Below are positions 29,855 to 38,019 of a stretch of 64,000 bases of DNA, one piece after another. This DNA comes from Jeongeupia chitinilytica (GTDB taxonomy: Bacteria; Pseudomonadota; Gammaproteobacteria; Burkholderiales; Chitinibacteraceae): NCBI RefSeq assembly GCF_014652315.1, contig NZ_BMYO01000001.1:124001-188000 (forward strand), written 5' to 3'. How positions within the stretch are numbered: position 1 is the first letter of the stretch; each line of letters opens with the position of its first letter. Position numbers and translations under genes: made by a program. The notes below the pieces were generated by a model that was not told the origin of the DNA, ran no database searches, and saw nothing but the letters and a program-made list of their open reading frames with translations.

Positions 29855-30782
29855 GGGATTCGATCGACTGACCGGTGTGGCAGCCTTCGTCTGCGCGGTC
29901 GAGGCCGGCAGTTTCAGCGCCGCTGCGGTGCGGATGAACCTGTCGCGCTCGGCCGTCGGCAAGAGCATTGCCCGGCTCGAGGCACGCATCGGCGTGCGGC
30001 TGTTCCAGCGCACCACGCGCAGCCAGAGCCTGACCGACGACGGCCAGCTGTTCTACGAGCGCTGCCTCGCGGCGCTCGGCGAACTCGAGGCGGCCGAGGA
30101 CGAGCTTGAACAGGGCCGGCGCGAGCCGGCGGGAAGATTGCGCATCACCCTGCCGGCACTGTTCGGCCGCCGTTGTGTCGCGCCGGTACTGCTGGAGATG
30201 GCGCAGCGTTACCCGAAGCTCGAACTCGAGGTGGCGTTCAGTGACCGGGTCAGCGACCTGATCGAAGAGGGCTACGATCTGGCGATCCGCAGCGGTGGCC
30301 TGCCCGACAGCACGGCGCTGGTCGGCCGCCAACTTGGTGCGCAACACGTGATCGTCTGCGCGGCACCGTCCTATCTTGCGGCGCACGGTACGCCGCAGAC
30401 GCTGGCCGACCTGGCCGGCCATGACGGCATCGTTTACTGCCGTGATGCGCGCACCTCGCAATGGCGTTTTGTCGATGCGGGTGGTGGCGAGCTGATCGGT
30501 CCGGTCCGGGCGCGGCTGCGCCTCGACGACATCGAGGCGCTGGCCGAGGCGGCGATGGCCGGCGTCGGGTTGACCCGCTTGCCGTACTGGCTGGCCGAGG
30601 AACACCTGCGTGCGGGCACGCTGGTGCACGTGCTGCCCGGGGTGCAGTCGATACCGCGTCCGATGCACATCGTCTGGGCCGCGTCGCGCTATCTGCCGTA
30701 CAAGGTGAGGCTGGTGATCGATGCGCTGCTCGAACGGATTCCACCGCTGCTGACCGCACCGCCGCCGTTTCAGGCGCCGTAG
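29835..30782 (+). CDS. LysR-family transcriptional regulator
   Basis: DNA-binding regulator of 315 residues. The N-terminal winged helix (FVCAVEAGSFSAAAVRMNLSRSAVGKSIARLEARIGVRLFQRTTR) is followed by a periplasmic-binding-protein-like effector domain (GRLRITLPALFGRRCVAPVLLEMAQRYPKLELEVAFSDRVSDL). Sequence style is that of the AaeR/DmlR-like branch. It is divergent from the oxidoreductase gene across 93 bases holding regularly spaced TGGCGA repeats. The ATG at 29835 is used; in-frame ATGs at 29844 and 29850 are alternatives. Its 3' end overlaps the convergent esterase gene by 13 bases. Confidence 0.9.
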   Translation: MESMAMAGFDRLTGVAAFVCAVEAGSFSAAAVRMNLSRSAVGKSIARLEARIGVRLFQRTTRSQSLTDDGQLFYERCLAALGELEAAEDELEQGRREPAGRLRITLPALFGRRCVAPVLLEMAQRYPKLELEVAFSDRVSDLIEEGYDLAIRSGGLPDSTALVGRQLGAQHVIVCAAPSYLAAHGTPQTLADLAGHDGIVYCRDARTSQWRFVDAGGGELIGPVRARLRLDDIEALAEAAMAGVGLTRLPYWLAEEHLRAGTLVHVLPGVQSIPRPMHIVWAASRYLPYKVRLVIDALLERIPPLLTAPPPFQAP

Positions 30783-31927
30783 ACGGCGTTGCGCAAGTCG
30801 ACGGCGAAGCGGCCGGTCAGTCCCTCGACCGTGGTATTGGTCAGTACGATCACTGTGAGCTTTTCGACCGGATCGACGAACCAGCCATGGCCGTAGGCGC
30901 CACCCCATTGCCAGGTGCCCGGCGACTGCGGGCTGGCCGCCGCAGCCGGGTCGAGCAGCACCGCGCCGCCGTAGCCGAAGCCCCAGCCCGGGCCGCGGGT
31001 GTCGATGTACAACGCGCCGGTCTGGTTGCGGCGCAAGGCCTGCGACATCGCTGCTGAAACGACGCTGCGGTCGGTGCGGACGCTTTCGAGGAAACGCAGG
31101 AAATCGCCCGCGCTGCCGACCATGCCGCCGCCGGCCGACGGGAACGAGGCCGGATCGAAAACCCGGCCGGGCGCGAACGAGAGTCCGGCCAGCGACGGAT
31201 CGAGGAAGGGCACGACAGCGTGCGTGCCCATCCGCACCGGCGGCGCACCGTCCGGATGGTCGGCATACGGCGTCGCCAGCCGTTGCGGATCGCGCACGCT
31301 GAACGCGGTGTCGGTCATGCCGAGCGGCTCCGTGACCGTTTCCGCCACCAGTTCGGGCAGCGTCCGGCCGGTGAGGCGGGCCATCGCTGCGCCGAGCACG
31401 TCGGTGCCGACCGAATAGTGCCAGCGGCTGCCCGGTGCAAACAGCAGCGGCACGCTGGCGATGCGCTGCAACTGCTCGGTCATGACGAGCCCCGGCGCAT
31501 CCAGTCCGTCCGAAATGCCGGCGCGGTGATAGGGGCCGTCGGCCGCTTCAAAAAAGCCGTAGCTGAAGCCCGCGGTGTGCGTCAGCAGGTGGTGGACGGT
31601 GATCGTCGCGGCCTCGCCGTTGGCAAGCCGGGGCGTGAACGCCGGCAGCAACGCGGCCAGCGGGGTATCCAGCGCCAGTTTTCCCTGTTCGACGAGCGCC
31701 AGCGTGGCCGCGCTGACGAGGGGCTTGGTCAGCGATGCGAGCCGGAACAGCGTATCCGCCGTCATGGCTCGGTCGTGCTCGCGGTCGGCCTGTCCGGCCG
31801 CGCGGGTGTAGACGAGATCCCCGTCGCGGGCAACCAGCACCACCGTGCCTACGAGGCGCTGCTCGGCCAGCGCCAGATCGATGGCGGCATCCAGGCGGAC
31901 ATTCAGGGGAGGCAGGTGGCGATCCAT
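30770..31927 (-). CDS. Beta-lactamase-fold serine hydrolase (class C-like / EstB-type esterase)
   Basis: 385 residues with no signal peptide, so probably cytoplasmic. Motifs of the class C/DD-peptidase family: SxxK as SLTK (nucleophile Ser, near residue 65) in FRLASLTKPLVSAATLALVEQG, YxN-type YSVG, and a C-terminal GHGWFVDP in place of KTG. The YSV motif and lack of export favour an esterase or transesterase (EstB type) over an antibiotic-inactivating enzyme. Also typical are LLTHTAGF and MTDTAFSV. It is convergent with, and overlaps, the LysR gene; no partner gene is evident. Confidence 0.8.
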   Translation of the reverse strand: MDRHLPPLNVRLDAAIDLALAEQRLVGTVVLVARDGDLVYTRAAGQADREHDRAMTADTLFRLASLTKPLVSAATLALVEQGKLALDTPLAALLPAFTPRLANGEAATITVHHLLTHTAGFSYGFFEAADGPYHRAGISDGLDAPGLVMTEQLQRIASVPLLFAPGSRWHYSVGTDVLGAAMARLTGRTLPELVAETVTEPLGMTDTAFSVRDPQRLATPYADHPDGAPPVRMGTHAVVPFLDPSLAGLSFAPGRVFDPASFPSAGGGMVGSAGDFLRFLESVRTDRSVVSAAMSQALRRNQTGALYIDTRGPGWGFGYGGAVLLDPAAAASPQSPGTWQWGGAYGHGWFVDPVEKLTVIVLTNTTVEGLTGRFAVDLRNAVYGA

Positions 31928-32316
31928 CCGGGCAGCCTTTGCTTGAGCGGGATTGAAACGGTGACCGTTCTATAAGTCGGACAGAAGCCCCGTTCCGTCA
32001 AGGTGCCCGTGCCGGCCCGGGGGCGCGGCCCCGGCTGCAGCGGACCGGACTGCGTTCGCCGGTCGGCCATCGTTTGCGTCATGCCGACTGTTGCGGTGCA
32101 GGTGCACCGGTTTGACGTTGATAGTTTTTAACTATAGATTTTCGGTGTGGGTAGCGAAGAGCACTTCGCCGTGCCGACGATCTGCCGCGGTCTTGCGGCA
32201 AACAGGCCTGTCTGTCCGGCGATTGGCGCCGGCTATTAGTTGCTGGCAATCGGAATTGAATGATCAATTTTTGCTATGACTATCGGCGGGTGGAAAACGA
32301 CAACGAGGAGAAAGCA
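31928..32316. other. 389-base intergenic region with a probable promoter
   Basis: GC-rich on the left with no supported gene. An AT-rich block at 32112-32140 looks like the promoter of the downstream esterase gene and would give a leader of about 175 bases. No tRNA, known riboswitch or mobile element was recognised. Confidence 0.5.
32112..32140 (+). promoter_or_regulatory. Probable promoter of the CBM5-CE2 esterase gene
   Basis: TTGACG (32112-32117), then TATAGA (32133-32138, 15-base spacer) or TAGATT (32135-32140, 17-base spacer). A 6-base inverted repeat, ATAGTT/AACTAT (32121-32126, 32130-32135), fills the spacer and could be an operator. Confidence 0.45.
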
Positions 32317-33585
32317 ATGAAACTGATGCTGTGCATGATGGCGGGCCTGCTCGCGACCAGCGCGTCAGCCTGGGCAGAGTCGGCGTGCGAGGCTGCGTGG
32401 GACAAGAGCAGGGTGTACACCGGCGGCCAGCGTGTCAGCCACCAGTCGACGCGCTACGAGGCGCGCTGGTGGACGCAGGGCGAGAATCCGTCGCGTTCCG
32501 GCCAGTGGGACGTGTGGAAGTCGCTCGGCGCCTGCCCGGCCGAACCGCAGCCGGTGATCGCACAGGTCAGCGTCGGCGGCCGCGTGCAGGTCGATGCGCC
32601 GGATCGCGTGACGTACAGCTGGCCGGGTGTGTACTTCGAAGGCCGCTTCCGCGGTACCGGCGTCGGTCTGGTGTTTGACGATGCGTTCGGTCAGTACAAC
32701 GTCGAAATCGACGGGCAAACCAAGGCCAAGGTCGTCAAGCCGGGCAAGACCACGTACTGGATCAATGGCCTGAGCAATGGCGAGCACAGCGTGCGCGTGT
32801 CGCTGCGCAGCGAACTCACCGGGTCGCCCGATGCGGCCCAGCCGGTCAACACGCCGGGGAGCTTCGGTGGCCTGGTCGCTGCGCCGGGTGGCCAGTTGCT
32901 GGCCCCGCCGGCCGCACCCGCGCGGCAGATCGAATTCATCGGTGATTCGTACACGGCCGGTCTGGGGGCGGAATCGGGTCGCAAGGACTGCACCGAGCAG
33001 GAGGTTGCCGGTTTCTCGAACGCCGACGTGTCGTTCGGCGCGCTGACCGCCCGCCACTACGGCGCCGCTTACCAGATCAACGGCTATTCCGGGCTGGGCA
33101 TGGTGCGCAACTACGCTGGCAACATCGCCAACGTCAATTACCGTACCTTCTACGACCGTGCGCTGACCGGTGTCGACGGCAACGTCTGGAGCAATCCGGG
33201 CAACTGGAAACCGCAGGTCGTCGTGGTCGGACTCGGCATCAACGACTTCTCGACCGCAGTCGGCGCCGGCGAGGCCTACACGCCAGAGACGCTGCGCACC
33301 GCGTACAAGTCGGCGTACCGCGGCTTCATCGACAAGCTGCGGGGCCAGTACGGCGATACGCACGTGATCGTCAGCGCCACCTATCTGTGGCCGGACAACA
33401 AGCTGCAGGAAGTCGCGCAGGAAGTCGTGGCCGAGGCCAGGGCCGCCGGCGATCAGAAGATCAGCTACTTCTACTACGACGGCCTCGACAGCCTCGGTTG
33501 CGGCTGGCATCCGTCGGTGAAGGATCATCAGGCCATCTCGGCCAAGCTGGTGTCGGCCATCGACGGCCTGGGGCTCTGGCGCTGA
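32317..33585 (+). CDS. Secreted CBM5-type chitin-binding CE2-like SGNH acetylesterase
   Basis: Predicted extracellular carbohydrate deacetylase of 422 residues. Signal peptide 1-20 (SASAWA cleavage). Residues 22-73 form a chitin/cellulose-binding module of the CBM5/12 type (CEAAWDKSRVYTGGQRVS ... YEARWWTQGENP ... WDVWKSLGAC). Residues 80-185 match the N-terminal beta-sandwich of CE2 esterases (YFEGRFRGTGVGLVFDD). The SGNH domain follows with nucleophile Ser211 (FIGDSYTAGLG), GLGINDF and catalytic His398 (GCGWHPSVKDH). CE2 enzymes remove acetyl groups from xylan or mannan; the fused module points to chitin or peptidoglycan-like sugars, which is inference. The start at 32317 follows GAGGAG. Confidence 0.85.
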   Translation: MKLMLCMMAGLLATSASAWAESACEAAWDKSRVYTGGQRVSHQSTRYEARWWTQGENPSRSGQWDVWKSLGACPAEPQPVIAQVSVGGRVQVDAPDRVTYSWPGVYFEGRFRGTGVGLVFDDAFGQYNVEIDGQTKAKVVKPGKTTYWINGLSNGEHSVRVSLRSELTGSPDAAQPVNTPGSFGGLVAAPGGQLLAPPAAPARQIEFIGDSYTAGLGAESGRKDCTEQEVAGFSNADVSFGALTARHYGAAYQINGYSGLGMVRNYAGNIANVNYRTFYDRALTGVDGNVWSNPGNWKPQVVVVGLGINDFSTAVGAGEAYTPETLRTAYKSAYRGFIDKLRGQYGDTHVIVSATYLWPDNKLQEVAQEVVAEARAAGDQKISYFYYDGLDSLGCGWHPSVKDHQAISAKLVSAIDGLGLWR

Positions 33586-33607
33586 TCCGCCTTCGTCGTC
33601 CTCTCTT

Positions 33608-33634
33608 GGGCGGGTCGTCGACCCGCCCTTTTTT
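33608..33634 (+). terminator. Rho-independent terminator after the esterase gene
   Basis: Perfect 9-base stem GGGCGGGTC/GACCCGCCC (33608-33616, 33620-33628) followed by six T. Confidence 0.92.
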
Positions 33635-33752
33635 CGATACAGCGCGGTATCTTCCGTACGGCCGAATCGGGCGGACAGGCGACGGGCCGGGCCGGTGACG
33701 GCAGGTGGTGTCATCCCTATAGTGGCCGTTTTAACCGGACCGGAATGCCAAC

Positions 33753-34748
33753 ATGTCTTTCGTCGCAGAATCCTCAGCCTGGTACCTGCAGCCTGGACGG
33801 CAACTGGTCGAAATCGACCGCCTGCTGGCAGCACCCGAAGCGCCGTCGGTGCAGGCGGCGCGGCTGATCGAACGCGGGCGCTGTCTGGAAGCGCTATGGC
33901 AGCCGCAATCGGCGCTGACCGCCTACGCCGAAGCCGACGGTCTGCTCGCCACCGCCGATACCGCCGACGCGGCCCTGCGCTGCCGTTCGCGACTGGGCGC
34001 CGCGGCCATCCACTACGCCCACGCCGATTACGCTGCCGCGCTCCAGGCCTGGCAGCAGGCCCTGCCGCTGGCGCTGGACGATGCGCTGGCGACGAGCGAG
34101 GCGCTGCTCGGGGTGGGCCGGGTCTGTCAGGCTCTCGGCGACGCCGAAGCCGCGCTGCGGTACAACGCTGCCGCCCTGCGTGCTGCCAGTACCGCCGGTG
34201 ACGGCCGCGTTCAGGCCATGATCGCGCTCAATGTCGTCGCCAGCCTCAATGCGCTGGGGCGGTACGAGGAAATGGCGGTGACGCTGGCCGACGCCGCCCG
34301 ACTGATCGCGGCGACACCCGGCCGGCCGTTCGAAGCCGAATGGCAGGTCTATGCCGGCATCGTCGCACAGGCGAGCAACCGGCTGCGCGACGCCGGCCGC
34401 AGTCTCGACACCGCGCTGGCGCTGGCGGATGGCGCCAACAACCACTGGGTGCGTGCGTTTGCCCTGTTGCAGCAAGGCAAGTTGTGCACGCGTCTGCATG
34501 ACGGCCGTGGTGCACTCGCGGCACTGCATGCCGCACGCGAAATCGGCGAAACCATGGGCATCGCGCACACGCTGATGGACATTCACGGCCAGCTGGCGAA
34601 GGTGAACGAGGCGCAGGGCAATCTCGGCGATGCGCTCGAACACTGCAAGCTGCATCACCAGTACTACCGCTGGACGCACGACGGGCTGAACCGCGACGCA
34701 CTGGCGCTGCTGACGGCGTCATCCGCGGGCGAGCGGCGGGCGCACTGA
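33753..34748 (+). CDS. Tetratricopeptide-repeat protein of unknown function
   Basis: 331 residues, cytoplasmic by lack of a signal. The sequence is almost wholly paired helices in TPR style: repeated A-rich units such as ALWQPQSALTAYAEADGLLA, ADYAAALQAWQQALPLAL, LGDAEAALRYNAAALRAA, RLRDAGRSLDTALALADG and QGNLGDALEHCKLHHQYYRW. Similar repeat blocks form the N-terminal part of some diguanylate cyclases and HD-GYP proteins in related bacteria, but no GGDEF or other output domain is present. It probably mediates protein-protein contact. The DUF1697 gene follows after 19 bases, so the two may be co-transcribed. Confidence 0.7.
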   Translation: MSFVAESSAWYLQPGRQLVEIDRLLAAPEAPSVQAARLIERGRCLEALWQPQSALTAYAEADGLLATADTADAALRCRSRLGAAAIHYAHADYAAALQAWQQALPLALDDALATSEALLGVGRVCQALGDAEAALRYNAAALRAASTAGDGRVQAMIALNVVASLNALGRYEEMAVTLADAARLIAATPGRPFEAEWQVYAGIVAQASNRLRDAGRSLDTALALADGANNHWVRAFALLQQGKLCTRLHDGRGALAALHAAREIGETMGIAHTLMDIHGQLAKVNEAQGNLGDALEHCKLHHQYYRWTHDGLNRDALALLTASSAGERRAH

Positions 34749-34767
34749 GCTGCGGCGAGGCGGGGTG

Positions 34768-35307
34768 ATGGAGCACGCGGTGTTCTTTCGCAACCTCAAC
34801 CTCGGGCGGCCGAACTGCCCGGATCGCGTTCAGTTCGAGACGGCCTTTCTCGATGCCGGCGCAGTGCGCGCGGCGTCTTTTCTGGTCAACGGTACGCTGG
34901 CGTTCTCGGTCGCGCCGGGCATGACTGCAGAGGCCGTGCTGTCCCGCGCCTGCGGCCTGTTGCGCGAGCGCTGCGGCCTGAAGGAACCGGCCTTCCTGCG
35001 CCGGATGGATGCACTGGCCGCGCTCGTCGCTCAAGATCCCTTCGCCGGCATCGATCATGCCGCGGTCTATGGCTGCTATGCGACCTTCCTGCACCACGAC
35101 GCAGCCGTTGCCGATGTAACCGCGTTGCGATCGGCGAAAGGGGACGTCGACGTGCTCCGTCTGAGCAGGACCGAAGCGCTGAGTGTGGCGTACAGGTTCG
35201 GCGCCAGCCCGGGTAGCCCGAATGCGCTGCTGGAAAGCAGACTCGGCCTGCCGGCAACGACGCGGGTGTGGAACACTGTAGTCCGCCTCGTCGCACGGCA
35301 CGGTTAG
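34768..35307 (+). CDS. DUF1697 family protein
   Basis: Small cytoplasmic protein of 179 residues. The pattern is that of DUF1697: the N-terminal FFRNLNLGR motif (family LRGINVGG), a central FLVNGTLAFSV strand (family SGNVVF) and the C-terminal ESRLGLPATTRVWNTVVRLV (family consensus TRNWNTV). The N-terminal motif is more divergent than usual. Function of the family is not established. An ATG at 34768 is preferred over the GTG three bases earlier. It follows the TPR gene and is convergent with an AmpR-like regulator only 9 bases away. Confidence 0.7.
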   Translation: MEHAVFFRNLNLGRPNCPDRVQFETAFLDAGAVRAASFLVNGTLAFSVAPGMTAEAVLSRACGLLRERCGLKEPAFLRRMDALAALVAQDPFAGIDHAAVYGCYATFLHHDAAVADVTALRSAKGDVDVLRLSRTEALSVAYRFGASPGSPNALLESRLGLPATTRVWNTVVRLVARHG

Positions 35308-35316
35308 CGCAGCTTC

Positions 35317-36210
35317 TCATCCCGCACCGGAATCGTCGCCGGATGCCGCGTTGGCTTCGCCGCAAATCCAGTCACGAAACAGCTGCATGGCCGGTGTCGG
35401 CGGGCGCGACTTCAAGCCTGTCAGCCAGTAGGCGCCGGTATGGACTTCGGTGGCGAACGGGCGGACGAGCTGGCCGGCCTGCAGTTCGCGCGCGAACATC
35501 CGTGGCGGGGCCAGCGCGATGCCGGCGCCCTGCATGGCCGCTTCGACCATCAATCGCGAGGAATCGAAAACCGGACCGGTGGCCGGCGACGGCGCCAGCC
35601 CGGCGGCGACAAACCAGTCGGGCCATTCGTCGCTGCGGTAGGAGCGCAGCAGCGTCTCGCGGCCCAGATCGGCCGGCGCGGCCAGTCTCCGGGCGATGGC
35701 CGGCGTGCACAGCGCGGTCAGCGGTGCGTCGAGCAGCCGGGTCGCGTGCGTGCCGGGCCAGACGCCGTCGCCGAAGCGGATCGCGAAGTCCAGTCCCTCG
35801 GCGGCCAGATCGACCAGATTGTTGTGGGTCAGCAGCCGCAATTCGACAAAGGGATGGGCTTCACCAAACCGCCTGAGCCGGGGCATCAGCCAGCCGACCG
35901 CAAAGGTGCCGACCACGCCGACCGTGAGGACTTCGTGGAAGTGGCCGCCGTCGAACTGCTTGAGCACCTGCTCGATCCGGCCGAAGGCATCGCTGAGCAC
36001 CGGCAGCAAGGCGCGCCCTTCGTCGGTCAGCGCCAGTCCCCGGGGCAGGCGCTTGAACAGCGTGCAGCCCAGCCGGTCCTCGAGGGCGCGGACCTGCTGG
36101 CTGACGGCGGCCTGCGTGACATTGAGTTCCTGCGCGGCACGGGTGAAGTTCAGCTGCCGGGCCGACGACTCGAAGGCGCGCAGGGCGTTCAGCGGCAGAT
36201 GGGGACGCAT
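35317..36210 (-). CDS. ampR: LysR-family regulator, AmpR/PenR-like
   Basis: Regulator of 297 residues from the start at 36210 (MRPHLPLNALRAFE), which is the classic AmpR N-terminus; upstream frames would run into the promoter. The winged helix reads SARQLNFTRAAQELNVTQAAVSQQVRALEDRLGCTLFKRLPRGLALTDEG. AmpR proteins sense muropeptides or UDP-MurNAc-pentapeptide through the C-terminal domain and control the adjacent beta-lactamase gene. The divergent class A beta-lactamase 122 bases away makes that role very likely here. Relation to GcvA-type regulators is close, so context carries part of the call. Confidence 0.82.
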   Translation of the reverse strand: MRPHLPLNALRAFESSARQLNFTRAAQELNVTQAAVSQQVRALEDRLGCTLFKRLPRGLALTDEGRALLPVLSDAFGRIEQVLKQFDGGHFHEVLTVGVVGTFAVGWLMPRLRRFGEAHPFVELRLLTHNNLVDLAAEGLDFAIRFGDGVWPGTHATRLLDAPLTALCTPAIARRLAAPADLGRETLLRSYRSDEWPDWFVAAGLAPSPATGPVFDSSRLMVEAAMQGAGIALAPPRMFARELQAGQLVRPFATEVHTGAYWLTGLKSRPPTPAMQLFRDWICGEANAASGDDSGAG

Positions 36211-36332
36211 GGTGCGGAAGCTGAAAGATTTTCTGGGGTCATCGGGCAATTATTCTCGTTTGTCCGTCGCCCGCAAAGCGTCGATAGTTCGTCTGTTACC
36301 GAACGGAACGACATGCTGTCGAGGTTGAAACG

Positions 36333-37232
36333 ATGTCCCATTCTCCCGAACGCCGCCGACTGCTGCTGGCAGCTGCTAGCCTGCCTTTTGCCTTGGCACT
36401 CAAGAGCCGCGCGGCCACCATGCCGGTGCTCGAAACGAACGACGCACGCTTTGCCGAGCTCGAACGCCGTTATGACGGGCGCCTGGGCGTATCGGCGCTC
36501 GATACCGGCAGCGGGGCGCGGCTCGGCTACCGGATGGACGAGCGCTTTGCCTTCTGCAGCACCTTCAAGGCGATGCTGGCGGGGGCGATCCTGGCCCGCA
36601 GCGTCGGCGACGCCGGGCTGCTGCAGCGTCGGATCCGCTATACGCAAGCTGATCTGGTCAGCCATTCGCCCGTCAGCGGTTCGCGCGTCGTCGACGGCAT
36701 GACCGTCGCCGAACTGTGCGCCGCGGCGATCCGGTACAGCGACAACACGGCTGCCAACCTGCTGATCCGCCAGCTAGGGGCGCCGGCGGACGTCACCGCT
36801 TTCGCGCGCAGCATCGGCGACGACGTCTTCCGGCTCGACCGCTGGGAGACCGAACTCAACACCGCGCTGCCGGGCGACCTGCGCGATACGACGACGCCGG
36901 CGGCGATGGCACGCAGCCTGCAGGCGCTGACGCTTGGGGATGCGTTGCCGGTCGCGCAACGGGTGCAGCTGCAGGAGTGGTTGCGCGGCAACACCACCGG
37001 GGCAAAGCGGATCCGCGCCGGTGTGCCGGACGGCTGGTCGGTCGGCGACAAGACGGGTTCGGGCGACTACGGCACGACCAATGACATCGCCGTGCTCTGG
37101 CCGCCGGGCCGGATGCCCATCGTGCTCGCGGTCTACTTCACCCGTCCCGTGCAGGATGCCGGGTGGGCCGACGCTGCAATCGCCGATGCTGCACGGCTTG
37201 TGGTCAAAACCTTCGTCCGGACAGGCCGGTGA
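36333..37232 (+). CDS. Class A beta-lactamase with twin-arginine signal
   Basis: Periplasmic serine beta-lactamase of 299 residues. Catalytic motifs in order: Ser76-x-x-Lys79 (CSTFK), SDN at 136-138, Glu172 in WETELN (Ambler 166), and KTGSG at 240-244. The N-terminus SPERRRLLLAAASLPFALA is a Tat-type signal peptide. Cys75 (Ambler 69) is present, as in PenA, L2 and KPC-like enzymes, but the 238 position is not Cys, so the disulfide of KPC/SME/NMC-type carbapenemases is absent. Sequence style is that of chromosomal PenA/L2-like enzymes. It is divergent from an AmpR-like regulator, so inducible expression is expected. The resistance spectrum cannot be read from the sequence. Confidence 0.93.
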   Translation: MSHSPERRRLLLAAASLPFALALKSRAATMPVLETNDARFAELERRYDGRLGVSALDTGSGARLGYRMDERFAFCSTFKAMLAGAILARSVGDAGLLQRRIRYTQADLVSHSPVSGSRVVDGMTVAELCAAAIRYSDNTAANLLIRQLGAPADVTAFARSIGDDVFRLDRWETELNTALPGDLRDTTTPAAMARSLQALTLGDALPVAQRVQLQEWLRGNTTGAKRIRAGVPDGWSVGDKTGSGDYGTTNDIAVLWPPGRMPIVLAVYFTRPVQDAGWADAAIADAARLVVKTFVRTGR

Positions 37233-37546
37233 TCGGACAAGCCGGGTCCCGGCAATTGCCGCCGACCGGGAACGACCTTCGTCCTTGCCGGCGCCGGATT
37301 GCGAGTCCTTGGCGTTTGCCCCGGACGGCGGAACGGCATGCCCGGGGCGGTGTGCCGCGTATCATTGGCGCGACGCGTGATGCCTGCGGACAGTCACATT
37401 CAGATGTCCTGACGTTTTGAAGGACAATGCCGTTGTGATACACATCGGGGCCGGGACGCTGCGGTTTGCGCTGCTGCACCTGCCGCGGCGTTTCGCACCA
37501 TCCGCCTAACCGGCCATTCTGCACAACCGGCGCCTTGCAACGCTAC
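37233..37546. other. 314-base intergenic region before the Lrp/AsnC gene
   Basis: No gene is supported. It contains an inverted repeat TGTCCT (37405-37410) / AGGACA (37421-37426) with a 10-base spacer, about 120 bases before the regulator start; this could be an autoregulatory Lrp-type operator. Confidence 0.4.
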
Positions 37547-37984
37547 ATGAAGAAAATTGACGAAGTCGACCAGAAGATACTGGAAATCCTGTCGACGGAT
37601 GCCCGTGCCCCGATTTCCGAGATCGGCCGGCGCGTTCACAAATCGCGCACGGCGGTCGAGGCGCGCATCGCGCGCATGGAGAGCGACGGCGTGATCCAGG
37701 GATATCAGGCCATCCTCGGCGAGCCGGGCATGCTTGCGGTTCCCCCCAACGAGGCCTTCCTGATCATCAAGCATTCCGGCGGCAGCGATTGCCACCTCGT
37801 CTGGAACGAGATCAAGGGTTATCGCAACGTGATCGAGTGCCATTCGCTGTTCGGACCGCTCGACCTGATCGTCAAGATTCGCTACACCCAGTTCGACGAG
37901 CTGATGGCGTTGAAGGAGCGCGTATCCGGTGTACGCGAGGTGCGCGAAGTCACGATCTGCCCGGTACTCAAGACCTGGACCTGA
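37547..37984 (+). CDS. Lrp/AsnC-family transcriptional regulator
   Basis: Regulator of 145 residues: an N-terminal AsnC-type helix-turn-helix (IDEVDQKILEILSTDARAPISEIGRRVHKSRTAVEARIARMESDGVIQGYQAIL) and a RAM ligand-binding domain (AFLIIKHSGGSDCHLVWNEIKGYRNVIECHSLFGPLDLIVKIRY). Such proteins form octamers and usually respond to amino acids. It ends 35 bases from the end of the convergent cluster encoding the SznF-like enzyme and is the most obvious candidate regulator of it, but this rests only on position. The start at 37547 was chosen because the upstream frame encodes unrelated sequence. Confidence 0.9.
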   Translation: MKKIDEVDQKILEILSTDARAPISEIGRRVHKSRTAVEARIARMESDGVIQGYQAILGEPGMLAVPPNEAFLIIKHSGGSDCHLVWNEIKGYRNVIECHSLFGPLDLIVKIRYTQFDELMALKERVSGVREVREVTICPVLKTWT

Positions 37985-38019
37985 GTACCGTCAGCACGCA
38001 GGATCAAGCAGCATCGGTA

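Noticed and set aside
30770..31927. Class C beta-lactamase involved in resistance
   Set aside because: No signal peptide, YSV instead of YxN and no KTG box, so an esterase-type member is more likely.
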